Origin: RFSX01 sp964591455
GTDB taxonomy: Bacteria; Bacteroidota; Bacteroidia; Chitinophagales; Saprospiraceae
DNA: 64,000 nucleotides
Assembly (NCBI GenBank): GCA_964591455.1
Contig: CAZQDZ010000006.1
Coordinates: 1-64,000, forward strand
Direction of reading: 5' to 3'
The notes under the pieces were generated by a model, which worked only from the letters and a program-made list of their open reading frames with translations, searched no databases and had not been told where the DNA came from. This document shows, in pieces, positions 1 to 8,669 of this stretch. Position 1 is the first letter of the stretch. Every line of letters starts with the position of its first letter. Made by a program: the position numbers and the translations under genes.

Positions 1-763
1 GATATCTAGGTGAATCTGCTGATTTATGGTGCATCTTAGATGCGCTATTCAGTAAGCGCAACTCATTAGAGATTATATCATACAACTCAGTCTCCCAGTC
101 AATACCCGCTATGCTTGGATAATTTGGATTAGTTCTAAAATCACGAGGACTGATTATAATCTTTACATTACTATCCGCTTTGTGAGTCAGCAGAAATATT
201 TCTTCTATCGCTTCATCGCCAATAGGAATACAACCGATAGTCGCCGCCTTCCCATGTATAAAAATATCTCCGCCCATCTCCTTGACAGAAGTCAAATTTG
301 ATTTGGAGATGTCATAAGCATTTGGGTAATCAACTTTTATAGAGAGATAGTAGCTGCTATTTGGATTTAAGTATTCTACACGATAGATGCCTTCAGGAAT
401 CTGTTTGTCGCCTTCTTGAAGTTTAGGTCCTAGCTGACCGCTATATGCAGTAAATGGATACGTCTTGAGAAGAGTATAACCCTTGTCAGTTTTTGCATAG
501 ACCTCTAATGATCGTGTTTCTTTAAATGCAGCCAATAGAATTTCATCGGGATATGAATTTGTAAAGCCAGCACGCTGTAAATTTTTGGCTAATCGCCGTT
601 GTACATCTTTCGATATCTTTTCTGTGACTGATGATACGGTCTCTTTCCCTTTGACTTTATATATAAGGGGCATATAAAAAGAGCGACCTACAAAAAGGAA
701 GGCCATCCCAATACAGACTATGATTAATATTCCAATCAATTTCTTCAATTGCAGATAAGTCAT
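1..763 (-). CDS. L,D-transpeptidase (YkuD) family protein, C-terminus cut by window edge
   Basis: The reverse strand is open from an ATG at 761-763 to base 1, so the 3' end lies outside the window. The protein starts with a short cytoplasmic stretch and one hydrophobic segment (about residues 9-28), so it is membrane-anchored or exported. The catalytic part carries IHGKAATIGCIPIGD, which fits the YkuD active-site pattern of a His followed by the nucleophilic Cys in a GC-x-P context. Family members form 3-3 peptidoglycan crosslinks or attach proteins to the wall. The ATG overlaps the stop of the upstream EamA gene in an ATGA arrangement, so the two are probably translationally coupled. Confident on family; cellular role unknown. 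Confidence 0.82.
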   Translation of the reverse strand, partial: MTYLQLKKLIGILIIVCIGMAFLFVGRSFYMPLIYKVKGKETVSSVTEKISKDVQRRLAKNLQRAGFTNSYPDEILLAAFKETRSLEVYAKTDKGYTLLKTYPFTAYSGQLGPKLQEGDKQIPEGIYRVEYLNPNSSYYLSIKVDYPNAYDISKSNLTSVKEMGGDIFIHGKAATIGCIPIGDEAIEEIFLLTHKADSNVKIIISPRDFRTNPNYPSIAGIDWETELYDIISNELRLLNSASKMHHKSADSPRY

Positions 764-1686
764 CTAGTATTTTGACTTCTATCGTCTTTTTTAAACTTGA
801 CTAAGAAGACACCTGTAAAGATTAATATTAAGGCTATAAAAAATGCCAGACTAAAAGATTCTCCGTCCAACACTCCCCATCCAAAGGCTACTATCGGCAC
901 TAGAAAACTTACCGAGCTAGCAAACACCGCATCGGTCAATTGGACTAATCTAAAGAAGATAATATTAGCGCCAAAAGTACCCACCAGAGATAAGGTCATT
1001 AAAGCTAGTAGGGAAATATGACTATGTTCATGTGTATTGATGTGAGTAATAAAATCTGTCTGTAATAAATAGATGAGCATCCAAGGTCCTATCATGACAA
1101 AGGAGACGGTGCTAATAATTAAGGGGTGTATTGTGCCAAGAAAGCTGCTGACTGTGTTAGCACTAATTCCGTAGCAGAAGGTGGCGAGCACGAGTAAGAA
1201 TCCCATCAATAGAGGAAAATCACCTGATACCTCATTCTGACTGAAAAAGATGATTGCTGTTCCAGCAAAGCCTAATGTGATGCCAAGTAATTGCCGCCAA
1301 GAGAAAGATTTTCCAAAAGCCATGACGGAAAGTATAAATGCAAAAATTGGTGTCAAGGCATTGAGTAATCCAGCTATGGCGCTGGGGATCTGTGTTTGTG
1401 CAGTGGCGTACAGGAAAGCAGGTAATGCACTTCCAAATAATCCAACTACAAGTAATGGCCAGAACTTGGTCCAATCAATCCTTTTGAGTTGATAAAAAAA
1501 TAGTGGTGTAAAAGCTAAAAAGGAAATGGCTATTCTGGCAGCACCAACTTCTTCTGGTGAGAAAGCAAGCAATGACTTCTTGATTAGAATAAAGGAACTC
1601 CCCCATATCAAGCTGAGAATGAGAAGAATACCCCAGGCTGTATAACCTCTTCTGGATAGTCTCTGATTATGATCTCTTGGGTTCAA
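760..1686 (-). CDS. EamA/DMT-superfamily permease
   Basis: A 308-aa integral membrane protein with about ten hydrophobic segments and the two-fold repeat of EamA (drug/metabolite transporter) permeases; the N-terminal helix has the typical LIWGSSFI pattern. Substrate cannot be told from sequence. The only start that keeps the first helix is a TTG at 1686, since the next in-frame ATG is well inside the membrane domain, so a TTG start is assumed. The last codon overlaps the ATG of the L,D-transpeptidase gene, suggesting a two-gene operon. Upstream, the reverse strand near 1805-1813 reads CATCTTTGC, one base off the Bacteroidota -7 element. Confidence 0.85.
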   Translation of the reverse strand: MNPRDHNQRLSRRGYTAWGILLILSLIWGSSFILIKKSLLAFSPEEVGAARIAISFLAFTPLFFYQLKRIDWTKFWPLLVVGLFGSALPAFLYATAQTQIPSAIAGLLNALTPIFAFILSVMAFGKSFSWRQLLGITLGFAGTAIIFFSQNEVSGDFPLLMGFLLVLATFCYGISANTVSSFLGTIHPLIISTVSFVMIGPWMLIYLLQTDFITHINTHEHSHISLLALMTLSLVGTFGANIIFFRLVQLTDAVFASSVSFLVPIVAFGWGVLDGESFSLAFFIALILIFTGVFLVKFKKDDRSQNTR

Positions 1687-1842
1687 TATAAGTCTTGTAT
1701 TCTGTATCGGTGATTTACTTCACAAAGTTGGTCAAAAAAATGTTGATACTATCGATACAGCTGTCAGTGCATATGCGAGGATAATGGCTATTTTCGCCCC
1801 GCAAAGATGCCTTATTAAATTTAAGTTTATAGTAATATCATC

Positions 1843-2775
1843 ATGGTGGATGTCAAATTGTTTTCTGGACATGTTACAAATGTTCTAGCCGAAAAAATTT
1901 CTGATTTTTATGGAGAGAAGTTAGGGGAAGTAGTCGTCAATCGATTCAGCGATGGAGAGATGCAGACAATCATTCCCGAATCAGTGAGAGGTAGTTATGT
2001 CTTTTTTATACAGTCTACCATAGCCCCTGGGGATAACTTATTGGAACTTCTGTTACTGATAGATGCCGCTAAGCGGGCTTCTGTAGGATACATCACTGCC
2101 GTGATTCCATACTTTGGTTATGCTCGTCAGGACAGAAAAGATAAGCCAAGGGTCCCGATTTCTGCGAAGCTCATCGCCAACTTACTAGAAGCGGCTGGCG
2201 TCAATAGGGTAGTAACCATGGATTTCCATGCGGATCAAATACAAGGTTTCTTTGATATACCAGTAGACCACCTTAAAGGAGAGGCCATCTTTATGCCATT
2301 CCTAGCTAAAATGGACCTTTCTAATGTCACCTTTGCGTCTCCGGATGTAGGCGGCGTAAAGAGAGCCAGAAGCTACGCCAAGTATTTTAAGAGAGACCTT
2401 GTTATCTGTGATAAGGTGCGGAAGGTAGCCAATAAGGTGGCAAGTATGACCGTCATCGGTGAAGTAGAGGGAGCAGATGTTATTCTGGTAGATGATTTGG
2501 TAGATACGGCTGGGACGCTGTGTAAGGCAGCTCAAGCGATTATGGACAAAGGAGCCAAGAGTGTAAGAGCGCTGGCTACGCATCCAGTGTTGTCAGGTCC
2601 AGCTTATGAGAGAATAGAAGAATCGGTGCTTTCTGCCGTCTATGTGACAGATACTATTCCGCTGAAGAAAGAGAGTGGGAAGATCCAAGTTTTGAGTTGT
2701 GCGAAGCTATTTGGCAAGGCAATTAGGAATACGCATGAATTTAAGTCTATTTCAGCACTGTTTGTAGACAAATAA
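1843..2775 (+). CDS. prs: Ribose-phosphate pyrophosphokinase (PRPP synthetase)
   Basis: Makes phosphoribosyl pyrophosphate from ribose 5-phosphate and ATP for nucleotide, His and Trp synthesis; cytosolic. The 310-aa length fits class I PRPP synthetases. Visible motifs are the RFSDGEMQ segment near residue 35, RQDRKDKPRVPISAK near residue 95 (flexible loop and ATP site), the DFHADQIQGFF segment near 130, and the PRPP-binding loop VDDLVDTAGTLCKAA near 215-230. The gene is followed at 80 bp by rplY, a common Bacteroidota pairing, but rplY seems to have its own promoter. Confidence 0.97.
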   Translation: MVDVKLFSGHVTNVLAEKISDFYGEKLGEVVVNRFSDGEMQTIIPESVRGSYVFFIQSTIAPGDNLLELLLLIDAAKRASVGYITAVIPYFGYARQDRKDKPRVPISAKLIANLLEAAGVNRVVTMDFHADQIQGFFDIPVDHLKGEAIFMPFLAKMDLSNVTFASPDVGGVKRARSYAKYFKRDLVICDKVRKVANKVASMTVIGEVEGADVILVDDLVDTAGTLCKAAQAIMDKGAKSVRALATHPVLSGPAYERIEESVLSAVYVTDTIPLKKESGKIQVLSCAKLFGKAIRNTHEFKSISALFVDK

Positions 2776-2802
2776 TGCTTGTCAATTGGGCAGTTTTTTT
2801 GC

Positions 2803-2810
2803 TATCTTTG
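2803..2810 (+). promoter_or_regulatory. Predicted -7 element of the rplY promoter (TATCTTTG)
   Basis: An exact TAnnTTTG match, the Bacteroidota housekeeping -7 consensus, lies 44 bp ahead of the rplY ATG. TTG triplets upstream at 2779 and 2786 are possible -33 elements, but neither sits at the ideal spacing. Motif seen directly; promoter function inferred. Confidence 0.5.
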
Positions 2811-2853
2811 CACTCCTTTAAAAAGAAGGTCTTTTTTATAAACGTAATTTATC

Positions 2854-3489
2854 ATGGAAACATATCCATTTCAGGTTGAAGCTAGAGAACCAAATCTCAA
2901 AGCAAGTCAAATAAGAAAAACTGGTAAAATACCAGCTGTCCTATATGGCACCGATATCAACGAAAACTTTACTGTGACCCACAAAGAGGTCAAGAAATTA
3001 ATTTTTACACCGGAGTTTCGAGTTGGCGAAGTAGAAGTAGGAGGAGGAAAGCACAAGTGTATTGTGAAAGATATTCAGTGGCACCCAGTGACTGACCAAA
3101 TTTTGCACATTGACTTTTTGGCCTTGAAAAATGGCACCAAAGTAAAAGTTGAGATTCCTGTTAAGTTTAAAGGGGTATCTCCTGGTATCAAAAGTGGTGG
3201 CGCTTTGGTACAAACAATGAGGAGAGTAAAAGTAAAATTGGATCCTAAAGATTTGATTGATGAATTATTCATTGATATTTCAGAACTAGAGTTAGGCGAA
3301 GCTGTAAGAGTAAGAGATATAGAATTGCCAGATAACATAGAGTTGATGGTGAATGATGCAGTGCCTGTCGCTACTGTAGAAGTACCTAGAGCACTTAGAA
3401 GTGCTGAAGCAGCTGATGAAGAAGGTGCAGAATCGCCTACTGAAGCAGGTGCAGCAACAGAAGAAACGCCAAAAGAAGAAGGTTCTTAG
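2854..3489 (+). CDS. rplY: 50S ribosomal protein L25/general stress protein Ctc
   Basis: A 211-aa protein of the long L25/Ctc (TL5) type, which binds 5S rRNA in the large subunit. The N-terminal L25 domain (about 1-90) has the usual R-x-x-G-x-I-P-A-V-L-Y-G pattern (TGKIPAVLYG); a second beta domain follows to about residue 185 (PVKFKGVSPGIKSGG). The C-terminus is an acidic Glu/Ala/Thr tail, common in these proteins. The start is the ATG after the TATCTTTG motif, and a strong hairpin terminator lies 27 bp beyond the stop. Confidence 0.96.
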   Translation: METYPFQVEAREPNLKASQIRKTGKIPAVLYGTDINENFTVTHKEVKKLIFTPEFRVGEVEVGGGKHKCIVKDIQWHPVTDQILHIDFLALKNGTKVKVEIPVKFKGVSPGIKSGGALVQTMRRVKVKLDPKDLIDELFIDISELELGEAVRVRDIELPDNIELMVNDAVPVATVEVPRALRSAEAADEEGAESPTEAGAATEETPKEEGS

Positions 3490-3515
3490 AATAATAATAA
3501 GAAACCACAAGTATA

Positions 3516-3551
3516 AAAACCCGTCAGTCTCAAGTATTGGCGGGTTTTTTT
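3516..3551 (+). terminator. Rho-independent terminator after rplY
   Basis: Inverted repeat ACCCGTCA / TGGCGGGT with one G-U pair around a short loop, followed immediately by a run of seven T. Confidence 0.85.
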
Positions 3552-3556
3552 ATTTC

Positions 3557-3697
3557 ATGGATTTTGAATATGCTCGAATTCAAAATAATTATTTGACCTC
3601 GTTAAAAATTCTTCAAAAAGAAGAGAATCTAATAAACCTTTTTGTTGATAATACGTTTAAATATCATAATGGAAGTTGTTCTATAATGATTGGCTAG
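3557..3697 (+). CDS. Possible 46-aa small protein between two terminators
   Basis: An ATG-initiated frame of 46 codons starts 5 bp after the T-run of the rplY terminator; its TAG lies in the first stem of a second strong terminator. The peptide starts MDFEYARIQNN and is mixed polar, with no signal peptide or recognised domain. No clear ribosome site or promoter is visible, so it could be read through from rplY or be non-coding. Listed because the second terminator implies that some transcript ends here. Confidence 0.2.
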   Translation: MDFEYARIQNNYLTSLKILQKEENLINLFVDNTFKYHNGSCSIMIG

Positions 3698-3732
3698 TGT
3701 TATATCGCTCGATATGGCACTAGTTTTTTTTT
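3694..3732 (+). terminator. Strong Rho-independent terminator of unassigned transcript
   Basis: A 14-bp stem (CTAGTG, two G-U pairs, ATATCG and the complement) with a 2-base loop centre, followed by nine T. It sits 140 bp beyond the rplY terminator with only the 46-codon frame between them. Confidence 0.8.
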
Positions 3733-3816
3733 ACCTCATAATCATTCAATTTCAATTCATTACTCTTTCCTCTTCATTTCCAATATTTTATACATAGTAG
3801 ATTTATATAATAGGTA

Positions 3817-3825
3817 TAATCTTTG
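3817..3825 (+). promoter_or_regulatory. Weak -7-like motif (TAATCTTTG) ahead of the NlpC/P60 gene
   Basis: Resembles TAnnTTTG with one extra spacer base and is followed by CACC, as in many Bacteroidota promoters. It lies 59 bp before the preferred ATG at 3884 and 14 bp before the alternative GTG at 3839. Confidence 0.3.
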
Positions 3826-3883
3826 CACCATTTGATTTGTGAGGGTTATTAAATACCCACTTTACCGCATTCATTATCTATAT

Positions 3884-4375
3884 ATGTTAATCAAAGCAGC
3901 AATAATTTTCGCTATCCAGCTTTCATGTGGTTATCAGCCTTCGTTTGATACAAGCATTGAGTTAATTACAAATATTGAACTAGGTGAAAGGGAGAAAAAG
4001 AAGGCTTATTTGGTCAAGCAAGCTGAAGCCTACAAAGGGACAACCTACGCAAGCGGTGGTGAATCATTTATGACTGGATTTGATTGCTCTGGGTTGACTA
4101 AGCAGTTATACAAAGGCACTGGCATTAATCTTCCCCATTCCGCAAAACTCCAATCTCAACTCGGTAAGCCTGTATCTAGACAGGACTTAGAACCAGGTGA
4201 TCTGCTGTTCTTTTCACATGGAGAGGGCATCTCTCATGTAGCGATGGTTTTAAGCCATAATCAGAAAGGCACCCACATTGTTCATGCTACCTCTTCCAAA
4301 GGCGTTATATTTGAGACTTTAGAGCAGTCCAGTTATTGGACAGAGAAATACCAAGAAGCAAGAAGGCTTTTTTGA
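3884..4375 (+). CDS. NlpC/P60 (C40) family cell-wall peptidase lipoprotein
   Basis: A 163-aa exported enzyme that probably cuts peptidoglycan stem peptides. Starting at the ATG at 3884 the protein begins MLIKAAIIFAIQLSCGYQ, a short signal peptide with lipobox LSC, so I prefer it to the in-frame GTG at 3839, which would add 15 residues before it. The C40 domain covers about residues 40-163: nucleophile Cys in FDCSGL, His in ISHVAMVL, and a third polar residue in IVHATS. The spacing of these motifs is normal for the family, so it should be active. The gene stands alone, with adk 110 bp downstream. Confidence 0.88.
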   Translation: MLIKAAIIFAIQLSCGYQPSFDTSIELITNIELGEREKKKAYLVKQAEAYKGTTYASGGESFMTGFDCSGLTKQLYKGTGINLPHSAKLQSQLGKPVSRQDLEPGDLLFFSHGEGISHVAMVLSHNQKGTHIVHATSSKGVIFETLEQSSYWTEKYQEARRLF

Positions 4376-4484
4376 TGTTTTTTTAAGGTCATTAAATAAT
4401 TATCGACTATAACAGTCAGAATTTGAAACTATGTCTTTGTTGGATTATGTTATGACGTTGCTTGGAATGAATAAAGGCGAAAAA

Positions 4485-5051
4485 ATGATAAACTTAATTT
4501 TATTTGGTCCCCCTGGTTCGGGTAAAGGAACCCAGGCTTCAAAACTTGTAGAACGATTTGGCTTGACGCATATATCCACTGGTGACTTATTCAGATATGA
4601 GATAGGGAATAATACCCCTCTGGGTACAAAGGCGCAGGCGTATATGGACAAGGGTGAATTAGTACCAGATGAAGTTACTATAGGAATGCTGGAGAACAAG
4701 CTGAATATGAGTCCTAATCCAAAGGGCTATATTCTAGATGGTTTTCCTAGGACAATAGCACAGGCTGAGGCCTTGGATAAAATAATGATTTCCCGCTCAG
4801 TAGATGTAACCCATCTGATAGCTTTGGAAGTGAATGAGGATGAAATCGTCACAAGATTGTTAGAAAGAGGTAAAACCTCTGGCAGGCCTGACGATGCCAA
4901 TGAAGAAGTCATAAGAAGCAGGATTAAAGAATATGAAGCGAAGACCTCAGTGGTATATGATTACTATGATAAGCAAGACAAATCTCAGAAAGTAGAGGGC
5001 ATAGGCAGTATAGATGATATTACTAAAAAGCTCATCTCAGCGCTTCTATAA
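4485..5051 (+). CDS. adk: Adenylate kinase
   Basis: Interconverts ATP+AMP and 2 ADP in the cytosol. The 188-aa protein has the P-loop GPPGSGKGTQ at about residues 8-17, the AMP-binding GFPRT, and the LID arginines ERGKTSGRPDD. The LID is the short form without zinc-binding cysteines, as usual in Bacteroidota. The ATG at 4485, preceded by GGCGAAAA, gives MINLILFGPP directly before the P-loop. An in-frame upstream ATG at 4431 would add 18 residues unlike family members and is rejected. Confidence 0.97.
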   Translation: MINLILFGPPGSGKGTQASKLVERFGLTHISTGDLFRYEIGNNTPLGTKAQAYMDKGELVPDEVTIGMLENKLNMSPNPKGYILDGFPRTIAQAEALDKIMISRSVDVTHLIALEVNEDEIVTRLLERGKTSGRPDDANEEVIRSRIKEYEAKTSVVYDYYDKQDKSQKVEGIGSIDDITKKLISALL

Positions 5052-5053
5052 GT

Positions 5054-5725
5054 TCAAGTTACTTCACTCAAGACTAGATTGTACAAGCTCTTTTCAGAGG
5101 GATTTTTACAATAAGGCACTTCTAATCCTGATATAGTTGCGATTCTTTGCGCTGTAGAAGATCCTATAGCAAATAATGATTTTCCTTCTAAGCTCTGCAT
5201 AGATAGATAGGCCGCTGCATTCATAGGACTTGTAAGCAGAATGATTTGTGCATCGGGCAGCTCTATATCCTGTTTAATCAGGTTTTTGTATATCGGTTTT
5301 GAAATACAATTGATGGTCTTTACATTTTTCTCCAACCTTTGAAGAGATTGGGTAGCTTGAGGTATAAGTACAGTAAGTCCAGACCAAGTGTTACTTATCT
5401 TGTCATAAAGGTTTTCCATATTTCCATGACCTAATATATTAGGAGCATGACCACATAGTGACTGAAACAATCCAGCACTGGCTGAGCCCATTACGCCATA
5501 GGATATATCGCCTTGGTAAGTCTCCGTTGAAAAGAAATGCTGAATGGCCGTTTTGCTGTAGAAGAAGACAGCTTGATAAGATACATCTATGGTAAAATCT
5601 AATAATTCAATATTTATTAGAGATTGGCCTGAGACGGTATACCCTTTGGCTGCTAATTGGTGCAAAACGGAATCCTCATTGAGTGCTCTAGAAATGAATA
5701 TATGTCCTTTTAGAGTTCTAGTCAT
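5054..5725 (-). CDS. hemD: Uroporphyrinogen-III synthase
   Basis: Closes and isomerises hydroxymethylbilane to uroporphyrinogen III in tetrapyrrole synthesis. The family is poorly conserved. Support comes from the 223-aa length, the two-lobed alpha/beta pattern with FISRALNEDSVL at the N-terminus, FYSKTAIQHFF near residue 75, LLTSPMNAAAYL near 165 and IGSSTAQRI near 190, and from hemC lying just upstream on the same strand. I chose the ATG at 5725 (MTRTLKGHIFISRA); another in-frame ATG lies at 5740. Either start overlaps the end of the exonuclease-like gene, so the two are translationally coupled. Confidence 0.85.
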   Translation of the reverse strand: MTRTLKGHIFISRALNEDSVLHQLAAKGYTVSGQSLINIELLDFTIDVSYQAVFFYSKTAIQHFFSTETYQGDISYGVMGSASAGLFQSLCGHAPNILGHGNMENLYDKISNTWSGLTVLIPQATQSLQRLEKNVKTINCISKPIYKNLIKQDIELPDAQIILLTSPMNAAAYLSMQSLEGKSLFAIGSSTAQRIATISGLEVPYCKNPSEKSLYNLVLSEVT

Positions 5726-6311
5726 CTTCAAAGAGATCATCCAACTGGCGTCCCATTTTTAATGCTTTGAAGCATCTAGTGGCGGCTATAACATCAGCCC
5801 GTGCATTATTTGGAGGTGAAAAAGCTTTCTGAAATATGATGGCATGCAGTTCTGACAAAGTAGGCCATTTATAACCTCCTCTTTTGCTGGGTAATTTGCA
5901 GTAGAAGGTACTTTCCTGCATGATACAGATTCTTGATTTTCTGAATAAAGAATGATTGATTCCCTTCCTGAGATATTCTGCAGCCAACACATTTTCATTA
6001 AAGTTTAGATTATGAGCTAGCACATAGTAGACTTCTTTTAAGCTCTGCTCAAATGCGTTCAGAACCTGCTCCAGTGATTCGCTTTTCTTCTTTATATCCT
6101 CTTGGTCTATACGGCTATGTTTTTCTATTTCAGGCGTGACACTAAAGCCTTCAGGCTTTATGATGTAATCTTGGTTGTCTGTTGGCTTCAGATCCTTATC
6201 CAATATAATCCATGACAAGTGTATCATTCTTGGCCAGGAAAAAGTGTCAGAAAATGGCGCTTTCCAGTTTTTGGGTTTATCTATGGCAGAACAATCAAAA
6301 ATCAGATACAT
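5718..6311 (-). CDS. Exonuclease-like (DEDDh fold) protein with degenerate active site
   Basis: A 197-aa protein that aligns along its full length with Bacteroidota 3'-5' exonuclease domains of the DnaQ/RNase T type: FD near residue 6, KNWKAP near 14, DYIIKPEGF near 48, LAHNLNF near 98, YKWPTLSELH near 147 and ADVIAATRCF near 172. Only two of the five DEDDh catalytic residues survive. D6 and D173 are present, but the Glu of the first DxE is Ser8, the second Asp is Asn105, and the general-base His is Asn168. I infer loss of nuclease activity. It lies between hemC (4 bp away) and hemD (overlapping), so it is co-transcribed with heme genes. The frame is intact, which argues against a simple pseudogene. 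Confidence 0.75.
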   Translation of the reverse strand: MYLIFDCSAIDKPKNWKAPFSDTFSWPRMIHLSWIILDKDLKPTDNQDYIIKPEGFSVTPEIEKHSRIDQEDIKKKSESLEQVLNAFEQSLKEVYYVLAHNLNFNENVLAAEYLRKGINHSLFRKSRICIMQESTFYCKLPSKRGGYKWPTLSELHAIIFQKAFSPPNNARADVIAATRCFKALKMGRQLDDLFEDD

Positions 6312-6315
6312 ACTT

Positions 6316-7221
6316 TTATTTGGGGTTAGATTTTAGTTTCAAAACCATTGATTCAGCTAGACCATCATGCGTGCTGCTAGATATGCTGACCCTTATAAGG
6401 GGAGCATCAGCAGCTGGTGCATAAGCACCGTATAAATGATAATTATTGGCTTGATCTATATCACAGTATACACCCAAGGGCATTTGGCATCCGCCTTCCA
6501 TCAGTTTCAATACTTTTCTTTCGACATTGGTCCTGCTTGCTGTAGCTATATCATGTAGTTTCAAAATGTCTTTTCTCAGCGATGTGTCAGTAGCTCGGAC
6601 TTGATATCCTATGACGCCTTGAGCTGGGGCGGGTACAAATTCTCTGGGATGAAGTTTTTTTACAACTAAATCACTGATATCCAAATCTAGTCTTGTAATG
6701 CCTGCTGCAGCTAGAATAATAGCATCATATAAGCCATTTCTCAGTTTTTGGATTCTTGTAGGCACATTCCCTCTTAATTCCATCACGTTAACTTCAGGGG
6801 CAAGATGCAAAATTTGCGTCTTCCGTCTGAGTGATGAGGTGCCGACTTTAGCACCGGTAGGAAGGCTTAATACCCTGTCATGATCTACAGCATCTGGATG
6901 GATGAGCAGCAGGTCTCTAGGGTCTGCTCTTTCTGAGAGTGCAGCTATGACTAGGCCTTCAGGTTGGCTGGTAGGAAGGTCTTTTAATGAATGAACGGCA
7001 ATGTCTACTTCATTGGCTAACAGGCTATCTTCTATTTCTTTGGTAAAGAAGCCCTTGCCTTCCAGTTTATCGAATCCTAAGTTTTGGATATTGTCACCCT
7101 GGGTTTTAATGATAACCAACTCCGACTCGATATCGATGGATGAAAGTTTTGATTTTAATTGGTTAGCTTGCCATCTTGCCAATCGGCTGCCTCTAGTTCC
7201 TATTTTGATAAGCTTACTCAT
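6316..7221 (-). CDS. hemC: Porphobilinogen deaminase (hydroxymethylbilane synthase)
   Basis: Joins four porphobilinogens into hydroxymethylbilane. The 301-aa protein has the N-terminal IGTRGSRLARWQANQL, the substrate and cofactor arginine segment GTSSLRRKTQI near residue 130, the FVPAPAQGVIGYQ loop near 205, and Cys in EGGCQMPLGV near 240, which carries the dipyrromethane cofactor. The ATG at 7221 (MSKLIKIGTRG) is preferred to the in-frame ATG at 7233, which adds only MASH. First gene of a hemC-exonuclease-like-hemD operon. Confidence 0.96.
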   Translation of the reverse strand: MSKLIKIGTRGSRLARWQANQLKSKLSSIDIESELVIIKTQGDNIQNLGFDKLEGKGFFTKEIEDSLLANEVDIAVHSLKDLPTSQPEGLVIAALSERADPRDLLLIHPDAVDHDRVLSLPTGAKVGTSSLRRKTQILHLAPEVNVMELRGNVPTRIQKLRNGLYDAIILAAAGITRLDLDISDLVVKKLHPREFVPAPAQGVIGYQVRATDTSLRKDILKLHDIATASRTNVERKVLKLMEGGCQMPLGVYCDIDQANNYHLYGAYAPAADAPLIRVSISSSTHDGLAESMVLKLKSNPK

Positions 7222-7598
7222 ATGGGATGCCATCTATCTTATTGTATCTAAGGTAGAATAACCTGTGTAAATCTGATAATATGTCATGAGAATCATATCT
7301 GGATAAAAATAGTACGGCTATTAATAATCTGAATATCAATAGCTTATAATAAATATTTTAAGTTTTTCGTATAGTATTAAATAAGTTGCTTTACAAAAGC
7401 GTTTCGATTATCGGATTCACAATTTCCATTATTAACCAAAACTTGATTTCTTTAAAAGACGACGAAACTAACTTTAAATTGTAATAACCTACCTTTACGC
7501 TTCCAGTGAAGGATGTTAGGATAAATTCGGTACCAAAGTTGTATCTGTTATTATCGTTAATCGGAGTCTTTTACGGAATTTAGACTATTAAAGAGATT
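7222..7598. other. Divergent intergenic region between hemC and lpxD
   Basis: About 375 bp with no supported frame or stable terminator. It must hold the diverging promoters of the heme and lipid A operons. A TACCTTTAC near 7490 resembles the -7 consensus for the lpxD direction, but not exactly. Confidence 0.4.
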
Positions 7599-8669
7599 AT
7601 GACTTACACCCTAGGGAAAATTGCAGAAATGGTAGGTGGGGCGGTAAATGGAGATTCATCCATAGAGATTATAGGCGCAGCAGGAATTGGAAATGCAATC
7701 AGTGGCCAAATTACCTTTCTTTCTAATGATAAGTACATTCAAGAGTCAGAAAAGACTGCAGCTTCAGCCATCCTTGTTCATCATAAATATGCAGACAAAA
7801 CATTTACAGTACCTACCATTAGTGTAGATAATGTATATACAGCACTAGCCGAGATTCTCAACCTGTTTGATACAAGAGAAGAAACAGAACCAGGTATAAA
7901 TCCTATAACTTTTATAAGCTCAGAGGCTTTTGTAGAACCATCTGCTAACGTCAGTGCTTTTACCATCATAGAGGACAATGCGTATGTTGGCGGGGGCACT
8001 CACATTATGGGTCAGGTTTACCTAGGTAAAAATGTAAGAATTGGAAAAAATTGTCTTATATATCCTGGCGTCAAAATATATAAGGACTGCTACATTGGAG
8101 ATAATGTCACCTTGCATTCTAATGTTATCATTGGCTCAGATGGATTTGGATTTGCGCCTCAGGGTGATGGGTCATTCGTAAAGATTCCACAGATAGGTAA
8201 TGTAGTGATAGAAGATAAGGTAGAGATAGGGGCTAATACTGTTGTAGACAGAGCTACAATGGGAAGCACCATCATCAGAGAAGGTGTGAAGCTTGATAAC
8301 CTTATTCAAGTAGCGCATAATGTTGAAATAGGAAGAAATACTGTCATTGCTGCTCAGTCAGGAATAGCCGGCAGTTCCAAAGTAGGAGAGCAATGCCAGA
8401 TCGGTGGTCAGGTAGGTATAGTAGGTCATCTTGACTTAGCTGACAGGACGATGATACAAGCTCAGAGTGGTGTCACAAAGTCTACCAAGCAACCTGGTAA
8501 AAAATTATACGGTAGTCCAGCAATAGATTATAATAATTACCTTAAATCCTTTGCTATCTACAAGAATTTGCCCGACATTCAAGCCCGATTAAGCAAATTG
8601 GAAAAACTACTTGAGGCCGTACAGGCATCCCAAGATCGACTGCATGAACCAGAAGACGATACAAACTGA
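7599..8669 (+). CDS. lpxD: UDP-3-O-(3-hydroxyacyl)glucosamine N-acyltransferase
   Basis: Third step of lipid A synthesis; transfers a hydroxyacyl chain from ACP to the 2-amino group. The 356-aa protein has the N-terminal uridine-binding domain (about 1-100), a long left-handed beta-helix of hexapeptide repeats (about 110-320), and the SDGFGFAP segment near residue 181. The catalytic His is expected in VAHNVEIG near 246. Its last 26 bases overlap the start of lpxC/fabZ, typical of this Bacteroidota operon. Confidence 0.96.
   Translation: MTYTLGKIAEMVGGAVNGDSSIEIIGAAGIGNAISGQITFLSNDKYIQESEKTAASAILVHHKYADKTFTVPTISVDNVYTALAEILNLFDTREETEPGINPITFISSEAFVEPSANVSAFTIIEDNAYVGGGTHIMGQVYLGKNVRIGKNCLIYPGVKIYKDCYIGDNVTLHSNVIIGSDGFGFAPQGDGSFVKIPQIGNVVIEDKVEIGANTVVDRATMGSTIIREGVKLDNLIQVAHNVEIGRNTVIAAQSGIAGSSKVGEQCQIGGQVGIVGHLDLADRTMIQAQSGVTKSTKQPGKKLYGSPAIDYNNYLKSFAIYKNLPDIQARLSKLEKLLEAVQASQDRLHEPEDDTN

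Noticed and set aside
3401..3697. 98-codon plus frame overlapping the end of rplY
   Set aside because: It lies mostly in the wrong frame of rplY and across its terminator; only the last 46 codons after the terminator are worth listing.
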